Below are positions 35,674 to 47,039 of a stretch of 64,000 bases of DNA, piece after piece. The notes beneath the pieces were generated by a model. It did no database searches. It was not told the origin of the DNA and saw only the letters and a list, made by a program, of their open reading frames with translations. Location: positions 44,718,786 through 44,782,785 of the forward strand of contig NC_077245.1 in NCBI RefSeq assembly GCF_947179165.1, written 5' to 3'. The stretch is from Solanum dulcamara. Lineage: Eukaryota; Streptophyta; Magnoliopsida; Solanales; Solanaceae. Positions within the stretch are counted from its first letter, which is position 1; each line of letters begins with the position of its first letter. Made by a program: the position numbers and the translations under genes.

Positions 35674-37937
35674 TGTAAGACCCCGTAAGTCAAAACCAAA
35701 AAGTAAAGTCTCAAAATTTCAAACCCATCCATATGAACGAGCCCTATACAAATTGTAGGTCCTTAGACGGCTCGTAAGGTTGGGTCATAGAGCGAACCTT
35801 CGAGAAGAAAATTTGGAGTCCCCCCACCCTCAGGAGAGGTTCTGCGACCTTCCAGGATGAGTCTTCCTCTGGAAGACGGGTCATAGAAACCCCTCGTAGG
35901 CTAAGTTCAGAGGCCAAGTCTCAAGGATCACTCAGGGTCAAGTCTATGAGCCAAAGAAATGGGTCCTTTACTTGAGGATGGGTCATATACATGAGTAGTT
36001 CATAAAATTCAGAGACTTGAATTTTTCAGATTTTGGGGACTTGCAGGACGAGCCAAGGAAACGGGTCGTTTCCTTAAGAATGGGTCGTTTACACGAGTCA
36101 TTCCCAAATGTCAGAGACTATGTTTTAGGCTTTTTTCTCAGGCCTGCAAAATGGGTCATTTGCACGACTCGTCGTTACGACGACGACCCATATAAGGGTC
36201 CGGTAGGGCCAATTTTCCAGATTTAATAAAGGGCAATTATGTCCTTTCTAAAGTTTCGTTCAATAAATCTAGGCACTTTTATGGCCAAGTTCAAAGTCTA
36301 AAAACACCCTTCTCTTCAAGACACCCCCCATCCTTTTCAATTCATTCTCTCAAAAAACTTCTAAAGCAATAACTCACAAGTCTCTTCAAGATTTCTCTCC
36401 AAATTCAAGCTAGGGTTTCCAACTTCTTCAAGGCTATTCTTCAATTCTTAGTGAATTCACGCAAGTTATGTGGGTTTTTAACCATGTGTCCTTCCACCCA
36501 TGGAGCCGAAATGTTTTCTCAACTTAGTATTTCAATTGGAAATGATGAAATCTTATGGGAGTTTACATGATGACTTTAAATGCATAAAATATGTAGTTGA
36601 AATTTCTTTACATATATTGATGAATATTGACTCTTGATTTCATGAAGTTATGATGTTATTAAAGTGCCTATATGAAGGCTTGAAAGAGTTTTAAGACATA
36701 TATAGTGGGTTGTTTAAGAAGGTATCTTTTATGCATTTCCATTACTCTCATGCATGCAAGAATCATTTAAAGGCATTGAAAGGTTTTTACGAAATGAACC
36801 CACCTAGTTTCTTATGATGAAGTAAAGTTGAAATGAAATTTGAATCCAATGAATGTTATGAAGTAAATGTGTATGGTTGGGAATCTTTATGAAATGATTG
36901 ATTGATGAAGAGCTTCTTAGCCAAGTAAGGTTTCAAATGTGAAAGGACAATTCTCACATTGAATCAAATGAAAGGTTTTAATGAGCAATTCCACCTATTG
37001 ATGTTTTAATGTTAAAGTTACATAATACTTATTCTATATTGATGTTTAAATATTATTCCATGGGACTTGACCTAGAACCGAATGTAGCATATATATGGGG
37101 GCTCGATCGAAGGGGTCCTTAAGTAAAATCTTATTTTGCATTAACTATGTGCAATCATATGGGCCCTCGTCAGCTATTTTAGGCTGGTGGATCCACAACT
37201 AGCCCTTAAAGTCAAAGTTAACAAAATGAATGTAAAGTTGACAGAGTTCTACCCAGCAAGTAGTCTCCTCGTGCCAATGTAGGAGGTTATGTTGGATTCT
37301 ATGTAATAGCTCACATGGTATTAAATGTCGGTTAAGGTCGTTTCCCACAAAATGAATGGTTTTAAGGATTTCTATGATGATTTCCCATGCATGAATTCAC
37401 TTATGCATATTGCCTATACATGTCCCTCTCTTATGTTCTTCATTTCATAGTATACTCACATACTTAGTACATTCAAAGCCCTAACGTATACTTTTGCCTA
37501 AATGATATAACCATGTAGGGATCGATGTTGCTCCACACTCTTTTCCCCGTGGCTAAGTTGAGCGTTGAAGGCTAATACTTTAGTAAGTTCCCATGTTCTA
37601 GGAATGACACTTCTATCTTCTTTATATTATGTTATATTTAGATGTTTAAATTAAGATTGGTATTTTTTTGACTTAATCTTGAGGGTGAGCTAGGGATGTG
37701 TCTTAGCCACCGTCAAGTCTAAATGTAGAAGGTATTGTTGGACATAGTCAAAGATGTTATTTTGTTTTGACTTTCATTAACATGAAATTCCTTAGCCCCT
37801 ATTTCCCTTATGTTTTCCACTTGTTTTGTTTATCATTGTCAATGAAATGCTTGATGAATGTCAATAGGCTTGGGTAAGGTACCTTCGGGTGTCTCATTCA
37901 TCGTGTCACATCTAGGCCCTAGTCTTGGGTCGTGACA
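35674..37937 (+). mobile_element. Element C 3' LTR (2264 bp)
   Basis: Starts TGTAAGACCCCG and ends GGGTCGTGACA. The inverted repeat ATGGGTC..GACCCAT is at 36151-36191, with the inner hairpin TCGTCG-TTA-CGACGA at 36169-36183, and CCATATAAGG overlaps its right arm as the likely TATA site. This copy keeps more CG dinucleotides in the hairpin than the 5' LTR does. Confidence 0.9.
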
Positions 37938-37942
37938 GGTAA
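37938..37942. repeat. Right target-site duplication of element C (ggtaa)
   Basis: Identical to 28692-28696 and directly after the GTGACA terminus. Confidence 0.9.
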
Positions 37943-39436
37943 GCTAGACTAGGGACTTCAATCGAGTAACTATAGCTAAGGAGACTAAACACAAGTATGA
38001 TAGACCACGGGCTTCAACCGAGTATCTATAGCTAAGAAACCGAACACAAGTAAGCTAGATGACGGGCTTTAACAGGGTAACTGTATCTAAGGGATTGAAT
38101 TGAATTAGAATTAGCGACCAATGGAGTGTCACGGGGAGCATTCCCAAATCGAGTGCCATCAACACCTCACTCCAGCCCAAACTATATACTACCCAAATCA
38201 TCGCGGAAACTTCCAGAATCAAAAACCAAGCGATACAGGAACGTTAGGAGAATAGGGATTTATGGAGGTAAGGTCACAAGCTATGTTACTTCCTAGCTAA
38301 AGCTCAGACTACTAAAATCAAGTATGCTATATTAGTCTATAGGGAGCTAATCGTTCAAAACGATGCCGGAGAAGTTCTAAAGCCCAATGACACCAAAATC
38401 GCGCTAGTCTAAGAAAACACTAGTCTAAGCCTAGACTAAGGCCAAACATACTTCCAACATATATAAATTAAATGCACAGAAAACACCACAGGGTAGGGAT
38501 AACCATCAACAACAGGACTCATGCTTAAACAGTCAAACAGTTTCCTGAAATAGTACTTAGGACAAGAATTCTAGGAATTTAGCATCCTTGACACCCCAAC
38601 CGTTCCAACTCATGTAATTCATTATAAAATTGCCTAAACATGCTCAGTCTCACGAGGGGGAAACCATACCCTACCTATAGGCTAACCACACATTCTCCAA
38701 CTCATAAAATCAAAGTTTTTCCCTTCTGAATGAACTTCGATTGTTGCCACGCTATCAACAACAGAGTAACAATGTTAATATGGTCTTTATGACACAAAAG
38801 TTATCAAATTTGGAGATGGTCCAATTTTAGAGTCAAAAGTTGAGAATTATGGGACACACTCCGTATCTCACAAAATTGACTTTGAGAATAGGCTCCAACT
38901 ACTGCCCCCAGCTCATATTCCATAAGGGAACACAATTCACATATCAAAATAGACCCAAACCTAACATGCATAAATGATCAACTTCAAGGCCTAAGAGCTT
39001 AGAAACACAAGGAATAAAAAGGGAAGTTTACCTCAATGGAAGCCTCAAATATTAATTCTAAACACCACTGGGTTCCCCCCAAAATTATACATAATTTGGC
39101 ATTTTGAATCACCCAAATCGCTCAAGAATTGAAGAAGAAAATGATTTTTAAAGTTTGGGAGAAAATTTGGAAAAGGGTCTTAAGAACGACCCTCTAATGT
39201 CACTTTAGCGACCTCCTAGTGATCGCTTAAGTGACAACCACAAAAATGCGGGCATCGCTTTAGAGACACCTTGTCTCTTAAGTGACCAGTCTCTTTAGGG
39301 ATTGGACCATCGCTTAAGCGACACCCGCCCAAGAGGGATGGTCACTTTAGCTTGCTCCTGGCTGCTTTACGGCACTCAATTTAGCGACTAGGGCTAGTGC
39401 AAAAATGAGCTTAGCATGCCAATTCTTTCAATGGGG
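37943..39436 (-). mobile_element. LTR3 (5' LTR of X/B), second part, truncated
   Basis: Continues the LTR text cut at 28696: GCTAGACTAGGGACTTCAA matches LTR1 near 18159. It carries TCGCTTAAGCGA at 39310-39321 and similar words, as LTR1 does. It stops near 39436; LTR1 has about 640 bp more, so the outer end was deleted together with part of the F/D LTR. Confidence 0.7.
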
Positions 39437-39650
39437 TGTTGAGGGTCTTATGTCGGCACCTATATTTAATTAGTAGAGGTTTCATGGACAAGTGATCGAG
39501 TCAGTTTAGTTTTCTATCTTCAGATGTTTTTAAACATTCTTCAGTGTGTATGTTTAGTCTTTTTCTTAGTAGTCATTCATGCCAAGGGTTCACTTGGGAC
39601 AACAATGGTTATCGAGTGTCGGCCATGTCCAGGGTGTTGACTTGGGGCAT
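39437..39650 (+). mobile_element. Element F/D, 5' LTR, last part
   Basis: GGGTTCACTTGGGAC, GAGTGTCGGCCATG and a decayed GACTTGGGGCA end match, in order, the terminal block of the solo LTR (5895-5962) and of the G LTR read on the minus strand (55058-55140). It joins LTR3 of X directly. A decayed primer site (ATGTTGTTTCCGAGAACA, about 39655-39675) and a leader like that of G follow. Confidence 0.65.
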
Positions 39651-39879
39651 AAAAAATGTTGTTTCCGAGAACATAGTTGAAGTATCCAAGAATGTCTATG
39701 AAGCCATTTATAGTAGATTCCTTTTTATCAATGTGAATTATGCTACATCTATAATAGGTAGACTATAGGATATTAGGAAATATCACCCTTCGTTCATTCT
39801 CTAAATTCGTGCAGTAGAGTTTAATTTTATAAAGGTTTCTTTTAACTCGTGCATTCGCATATTTCATATCATACCTCCA

Positions 39880-41165
39880 AAGCGTACTGCCAATCATAGA
39901 AATATCACAAACACTGTGGTTCCCACTAGAACTAATATGAATGTTATGCCTTCACCCTCCAAGATGCAATAAGGAATGGAAATGGCTCACCAGATAAGGG
40001 CGTAAGTGTTGGGACTTAAGGAGTATCTGCTAGCTCTACAAGGGTTCTAAAGACACCTTCTTCTTAGCCTTCCCACACTTCAAAGAGAGAGTTTAGGGCA
40101 TATATTCAGATTCTCAATCAGTTGATGGCTGCTGAATCAAGCCGTCAGGGCACTTCAGTCACTAACTGCAGTCCCCAAGAGTCATTAGCTGCGACAAAAA
40201 TTGAGTATTTCTTGAGGATTAATCCACCAGTGTACATAAGGTCCAAAGTGTAAAAGGATCTTAAAACTTCATTATTAGATGTGGAAGATACTTAAGATGA
40301 TGCATGTTACTAAGATCAAGAAAGTTGAACTTGATGCTCATCAACTCAAAAATATAACTAACATATGGGACAATCAGTGGGAGGAAAGTTGTGGTAAGGA
40401 TATTGAATCGGCTACATGCGATGAGTTTGAGGAAGCATTCTTGAACCACTTATTCCCCGAAGAGCTAAGGGAGTCGAAGCTGGAATAGTTCTTGAACTTG
40501 AAGATAGAAAGGTTTAGCATGAAAGAGTATAGTCTCAAGTTCATCCAGTTATCCCATTATGCTTCGGAGATGGTCCCAGATATGAGATCCCATATGAGGA
40601 AGTTTGTCTCTAGGTTAAAACTTATGAAGAAGTAATGCAATTCTACAATATTGATCTACTATATGGACATCTCCAGGCTCATGGTGTATGCCCAATAGGT
40701 TGAAGAAGATAAAAAGAGTAATAGAGAATAACATTAAAATAAGAGGGTGAAGTCAGCGGGTTATGATCTTAGTTAGTAGGGGAGTGGTAATGGAAACAAG
40801 TCCTTTTCTAGAAGAGGTCATCTAGGCAAGCACCATCGTCAGGAAGTGCACCTACACCTGGGAACAAAAATGATCAAAAGTTTCAGTCTAGCCAAAAATT
40901 CAAAGCTTAGGGTTCTAAGTCATAAGGTACTGTGGTACAAGGATCTTCTCAAAACCCACCTTGTGGTAAGTATGGTAGGCTTTATCTGGGAAAGTGTCGT
41001 GATGACCCAAATGGTTGTTAGAAGTGTGGATAGATAAGTAATGATTTGAGAGACTTTATGATTAGGAAGCAAGTAATAGGTGTAATAAGACCCCTCTTCA
41101 TCAGAAACTCCATTAGGCAGGGTTGCCCAAAAGGGTGCTACATCAGGAACATACGAAGGATCAAA
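39880..41165 (+). pseudogene. Element D gag (decayed)
   Basis: The start region near 39870 reads IIPPKRTANHRNI, like the MPPRR-type Gag start of related elements. The frame at 40279-40488 contains VELDAHQLKNITNIWDNQWE and FEEAFLNHLFPEELRESKLE, then a stop; homology continues as FLNLKIERFSMKEYSLKFIQ. This is the conserved Gag core of Solanaceae chromoviruses. The nucleocapsid part is badly eroded and no intact zinc knuckle is seen. Confidence 0.75.
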
Positions 41166-41169
41166 CTGT

Positions 41170-41560
41170 TTGTATGCTATGTCTAGTCGCCAAGATCAAG
41201 AGAATTCCCCAGATATCATCACTAGAATGCTTAAATGTTTCTCCCTTGATATTTATGCCTTGCTTGATTCAGGTGCTAATTTGTCTTTTTTGAATCCATA
41301 TATACCCATGAGGTTTGGGATGGGTCCCAAATGCCTTCTAGATCCTTTTCATTTTTCTACACATATTGGTGAGCCAATCTTATAAGAGAGTCTACAAAAA
41401 TGTACTATCTCAATTATCATAAAGATACCACAGTTGGCTTAGTTGAGTTATATATGATAGATTTTGATGTCATTGTGGGCATGGATTGGCTACATGCTTT
41501 TTATGCCTCAATTGATTGTAGGAATTGAGTAGTCAAATAGCAATTTCCAGATAAGCTAGC
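41170..41560 (+). pseudogene. Element D aspartic protease (decayed)
   Basis: The frame at 41170-41385 contains DIYALLDSGANLSF. The active-site Asp-Ser-Gly is intact, unlike in A and C. After a stop, DFDVIVGMDWLHAFYASIDC (about 41462-41520) is the conserved flank. Confidence 0.75.
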
Positions 41561-41566
41561 CTTAGA

Positions 41567-43068
41567 ATGGAAGGTAGTCTCGTGATGCCTAAGGGTTGGT
41601 TCATCTCGTACCTTAAGACTAGAAAGTTAGTCTCTAAGGGGTGTATGTATCATATAATAAAAGTTGGAAACTCTAATTTTAATAAACCACCCCTACAGTC
41701 CATTTCTGTTATGAATGAGCTCACAAAAGTCTTTCTCAGTGATCTTCTTGGAGACCCTCCGGATAGGGAGATAGACATTGGGATAAATGTCCTACCCGAT
41801 ACTCGACCTATCTCTATTCTATTGTATAGAATGGGTCCAGCCAAGTTGAAAGAGTTAAAAGAATAGTTGAAATATCTTTTTGATAAGGGTTTCATCAGAC
41901 TGAATGTCTTGCCTTAGGTTTCTCCTGCCCTATTCGTGCAAAAGAAAGATAGATCCCTTATGATGTGTATCGACTATCGCCAATTGAATAAGGTCTCCAT
42001 AAAGAATAAGTATCCCCTTCCTATAATAGATGACTTGTTCGACTAGCTTTAGGGTGCCACTTTTTTCTCCAAGATAAACCTCAAGTCTGGCTATCATCAT
42101 TTGAAAGTGAGAGAAAGTGACATACCAAAGATAGCTTTCAGAACTTATTAATGGTCATTTTAAGTTCCTTTTTATGTCCTTTGGTTTTACTAACATTCCT
42201 ACAACACTTATAGATCTTATGAACAGAGTATTTAAGAAAGATGTAGATACATTTGTAATTGTGTTAATCGATGACATCTTGATCTACTCTAAAAGAGTGG
42301 AGTATTATGAAAGTCATCCCAGAATTGTCTGCTAGACTTAGAAAGATCGTGAGTTATTTGCCAAGTTTTCAAAGTAGGAGTATTGGTTAAAGTCTATGGC
42401 ATTCTTAGACCATATTATTTCCTATGAAGATATCTGAGTTGATTCATAGAAAATAGACACAGTGGAGAATTGGCCCAGACCCATATCCCCAATTGAAATA
42501 AGGAGTTTATTAGGTTTAGTTGGTTACTAAAGAAGGTTTGTAATATGATTCTTGTTTATTTCATCTCCATTTACTAAGTTGACCTAAAAGAAGACTAAGT
42601 TTCAATGGTTTGAAACTTGTGAGAAAAGCTTTCGGGAATTGAAAACTCGATTGACTATTGTTCCAATTTTAACCTTACCAATGGGTACAAAAGGATTTTT
42701 ATATATTGTGATACATCCAGAGTAGGACTTGGTTGTGTTTTGATGCATAAGGGTAAGGTTATACCTCCAGACAACTTAAAATCTATGAGAGGAATTATTT
42801 GACTCATGATCTAGAGTTGACGGCAGTGGTATTTTCTTTGAAGATATGGTGTCATTATCTCTATGGCATGCATGTGGATGTGCTCACTAACCATAAAAGC
42901 CTTCAGTATATTTTAAGTCATAGGGAGCTAAACCTTAGGCAAAGAAGATATCTTGAACTACTTAAGGATTATGATATGAGAATTCTCTATCATACAGGTA
43001 AGATTAATATTATTGTTGATGATCTTTGTAGATTATCCATGGGAAGTACTCCTCATGTGGAGGAGTGA
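41567..43068 (+). pseudogene. Element D reverse transcriptase and RNase H (decayed)
   Basis: The linker at 41567-41866 reads MPKGWFISYLKTRKLVSKGC and then REIDIGINVLPDTRPIS, followed by a stop. Fingers include [20 protein letters not shown] (41961 onward), palm SGYHHLKV, and the catalytic box VLIDDILIYS near 42262-42290 is intact. RNase H at 42799-43068 has [20 protein letters not shown] and YHTGKINIIVDDLCRLS. Many TAG and TAA codons stand where TGG or CAG would be expected. Confidence 0.8.
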
Positions 43069-43249
43069 AAGAACGTGTTAGCTATGAAAGTACATAAACT
43101 TGGACATTTGGGAGTTTCTCTTGTAGACTTTGATTATGGTGGTGTTGTTCTTTAGAATAGGCCCGAATCATCCTTGGTGATGGAAATAAAGAAAAAGCAA
43201 GACTAGAATCTCATCCTACTTTAGTTAAAGAGAGAGTACCAAGGCAGGT

Positions 43250-44460
43250 TTTGTGTTCCAAATATGGATAGTTTCTTAGATAGGGTCATGGAAGATGCCC
43301 ATAGTTCCAGATATTTGATTCATTCAAGTTCAACGAAGATGTACCATGATTTGAGAGAAGTCTACCGGTGGAATAGTATGAAAAGAAACATTGCAAATTT
43401 TGTTGTTAAGTGCTAGAATTGTCAACAAGTCAAAGTTGAGCACTAGAAGCCATGTGGCTTGGTTCAGAACATAGCTCTTCCTGAGTGGAAATGGGAGATA
43501 ATCAACATGGACTTCATTACTGATTTACCACGATCTTGTCGACAACATGATTCACTTAGGGTGATTGCCAGTAAAGACTATTTATTCAGTAAAGAACTAT
43601 GCTAGATTTTCATAGAGTTCGATTGTCCATTATTTCAAATAGGGGTGGTTAGTTCACCGCTCAGTCTTTGAAGTTATTTCAGAAAGGTTTGGGTTTTAAG
43701 GTGAATCTAAGTACCAATTTTAATCCTTTGATAGATTTACAGATAAAGTGTATGATTCAGACTCTGGTAGATATGACAAGGGCATGTTTTATTAAGTTCA
43801 AAGGAAATTGGGATGATTACTTGTCTCTTATAGAGTTTGCGTACAACAACAGTTATAACTTGAGTATTCAGATGGCTCCTGATGAGGCTCTTTATTAGAG
43901 CAGGTGTAAGTCACTAATTAGTTTGTTTGATGTTGGTAGAGCTGAGTTGATAAGGCTAGACTTGGTTCATAGGCTATGGAGAAGGTTAATATTATCCAAG
44001 AGAGATTGAAAATGGCACAAAGTTGCCAAAAGTCCTATACTGATTTTAGGCTAAAAAACTTAGAGTTCGAGGTGAATGACTGTATTTACTTAAAGGTTTC
44101 ATCGATGAAGGGTTTCAGGAGATGTGGGAATAAAGGGAGGCTTAGTCCCTATTATATTTGTCACTGCTGCATTTTGATGAGAGATGGTAATGTAGCCTAT
44201 GAGTTAAAGCTACCAACAGAGTTAGAGGCGGTCTATCCAGTGTTTCACATATCCATGATAAAGAAGAGCTTACGTGATATTTTAGTCATTGTGCACACAG
44301 AAAGTATTGGAGTAAATGATAACTTTTCTTATCAAGAGAATCTAGTTCAAATTCTTAATTTGCAAGTCTACAAATTGAGGACCAAATTTGTTAAATAGGG
44401 TACATGGAAGCCGAAGAAGATATGAAAGCTAGATACCCTCACCTTTTCATTCCTCCTAGT
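43250..44460 (+). pseudogene. Element D integrase and chromodomain (catalytic Glu to Lys)
   Basis: An HHCC remnant (43310-43450) includes NCQQVKVEH. The core frame at 43668-43898 contains LIDLQIKCMIQTLVDM, where the DD35E glutamate position is Lys (43746-43748), then FKGNWDDYLSLIEFAYNNSY. The GPY/F module at 43976-44260 has GRLSPYYICHCCIL. A chromodomain at about 44330-44460 contains SYQENLVQILNLQVYKLRTK, a stop, then GTWKPKK. The same Glu-to-Lys change occurs in element C. Confidence 0.8.
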
Positions 44461-44611
44461 GTTGATATTGAAGGTAATACTCCTTCCCCTATTTTAGATT
44501 TAATACCTATTTGTGTGTTTGAATGTTTGAGTTTCTGCATTGTATTCATGCCTTGTGTAATTTCCTAGATTGGTCATCATTCGATGACAAATGATCCCAA
44601 TGAGAAGACAT

Positions 44612-45562
44612 TGTAATATCCTAAAATTTCTAATTTAGATCAAATCAGGAAAAAAGAATGTAATTATAGAAAGTCAATTTTACAAGCACTATTTACGGAC
44701 TATGGATCGTTAATGTGCCTCGTAAAACCAACTTCAGAATTAGGGGAAAATAGTCTGAAATTCATGAGCCAAGTTTATGAATTGTAAACCCTTTTACTGT
44801 CATAGACTTGGTCCATTGATCAATGTCCTGCAACTATATTCTAGCCTGATTTCTATGATTGAGTAGTACGAGTAGTATAACCAACTATGTGCCATAGTTT
44901 GTCACCTCGAATAAAGTCCTCAAACATGAATATGGGTCTGATTTCTACACGCGTACATGATGAATCATAATTGGAACTATGAGACGTAAAGTGGACTCAT
45001 AGATTAAAACTTTAGGAGCCCTAGAAATTGAACTTGCTTTCTACTAGTGGCTTGTATGGCCTGCAAAAGTTTCTATAGACCGTAGATACCCCCGTAAATT
45101 GTTTCCATTAGTCAACCCTTCTAATCCTAAACTCCAATGGTTTTATGCCTAATAAGGGTCTCTATTAGTTTAGTTCAATAATTACACTTCATAATTAGAG
45201 CATAGATTAAACAGGAGAAAGCTAAGATTTCAAGCATTTTCTTCAAGTTTCTTCAAGAACCACATTCTTCCAGGTATGTAAGGCTACTCACAGTGATGGA
45301 CTAAGTTTTTCCTCATACCTTACATCTAAATTAAGTCAATAAAATTTAAACATAGGGTTTCTGCCTAGGTTTACTTGATTTTTCAAAAAGGCATAATTCC
45401 TTATTATTGAATTCAGATTCTTATCATTGAGATTATAGTTCTTCATGTATTTTTAATTCTTGAATTGTTCTTCATGCTTATTTTATCATATGAACCCTAT
45501 TTATTCGTCGAAAGCTCTTGCATAATTATTTTCATGTATTTGATTTCAGAATTCAAAACCGT
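44612..45562 (+). mobile_element. Element F/D, 3' LTR, truncated
   Basis: Starts TGTAATATCC after a purine-rich ATGAGAAGACAT. It aligns with the first ~950 bp of 15601-17237 at roughly 80-85% by eye. It breaks off near 45562, where an A-family protease fragment begins. Confidence 0.7.
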
Positions 45563-45905
45563 ATGGTGAGGGGATAGCCAATCCATACCAAAATAACATC
45601 AATGTCCAGCATATCAAGTAAAATAAGATTCGCATGCGTCACATAGCCTTAAATAGTCACCACACAAGATCTACAACCTGATCCACTATTAAAGAATCCC
45701 CTACTAGGGTCAATACATGCAAGGACACCTCAAGTGACTTATAAATAATGCCCAAATGAGGACCAAAATATATAGATACATAAAAATACAGAGAACCTAA
45801 ATCAAATGAAGATGAAGGAGTCTGTTGACTTATGCAGATAGTACCTGTGATGACATCAACTGATGCCTCAGCCTTCTCCCTAGCTGGAGCAGCATAAAAA
45901 TGGCA
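45563..45905 (-). pseudogene. A-family protease fragment
   Basis: CGTATGGTGAGGGGATAGCC, TCAAGTAAAATAAGATTCG and AGTCACCACACA-GATCTA match 23297-23410 in the same orientation, and the rest follows to about 23630. It is a separate small piece of a minus-strand A-type element, wedged between the F/D LTR and the G LTR. No other part of that copy is nearby. Confidence 0.6.
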
Positions 45906-45929
45906 ATGTCGGCCTTCTCTATGTCGATT

Positions 45930-46854
45930 AACCTACCGCTCAACCGGAATCCTCAAGGAGAACACAATGAAATTTGTTTACAAAACTCAATAGGAATTAT
46001 AAGTAACTCAAGAACTCAATTGATGGAACCTCGAAACATAACTCAACTCGAATCAATGAATATATATAGCATGTGGATGAACTCAATTCAAATTATGGGT
46101 AGCCTTACATACCTGGAAATTGAAGGAACGATTAAAACTTGAAGACCTCGCTTGAAAACCATGAACCCTAGCTCTTTCTCCTCTCCAATCCTTACTCTCA
46201 AATAAGTCTAAGTGTTAATGAGAGTTTAAGCTTATAATGTACAGATAAGGGACTCAAAATAATCCCAAAACGTCAGGGTTTTAGTTTGGTAAGGGCGGGA
46301 AAAGACCAAAACCCTTCATTAAAACTAATTTTGGTTGTCCACGGGTCATTCTACAACTCGTGGAAACTATTATGGATCGTAGAACTGGGATGGAATATGC
46401 ACCCTGCTCTACGACTCAGATCTATGAGTCACAGAAAGGGTTACGAGTTATAAGGACCCCTTTTCCTGGCAACTTCCAAAAATACTAAAAACCTGAGTCT
46501 ATGAATATCTCCTACGAGTCCTTTCTACAAGTCGTAGTCGTTCCTACTATTTATCTTGTTGAATCATAAAAAATGTACTGAGGCTTGTATTAATTTTTTG
46601 AAATCAGGCAATGACTCTATGACTTATTTCTAAGAGTTGTCAAATCTCTTACGAGTTATAAGGTCAATTCTAGGGAGGCTTCTCAGACCCCAAAATTGTA
46701 CTAAGTGTTGGAAGGGTCTACAATTCGTCCCTACGACTTGTGGAACTCTCTACAAATCATAGTGGATACTCGTGGTCCATTTGGTCAATTCCTTTTTCTT
46801 AATTTTTCTCATTGTTCTCGAACTCAGTCTAGGATCATAACACGGGTTGTTACA
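45930..46854 (-). mobile_element. Element G, 3' LTR (minus orientation), truncated
   Basis: It matches 56447-57057 from CAATAGGAATTATAAGTAAC through to CTCGAACTCAGTCTAGG, and ends GGTTGTTACA at 46854. Its left part (about 1 kb in the right copy) is missing. Palindromic words CTACGA..TCGTAG occur at 46512-46537. Confidence 0.75.
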
Positions 46855-47039
46855 ATATTTGCCTCTTGGGATCATTCATCCTCAAATAAAGACCAAGCTA
46901 AGGTTTAACTCTAGGCAATACAATCAAGAACTCAAATACCTTGAAGCTCAAACAATCAACTACTCGGACTCAAAAATATTCATCATATACTTAGAATTGG
47001 AATGAACTTTACTCATGGATAAGAGAAATAAATATTACC

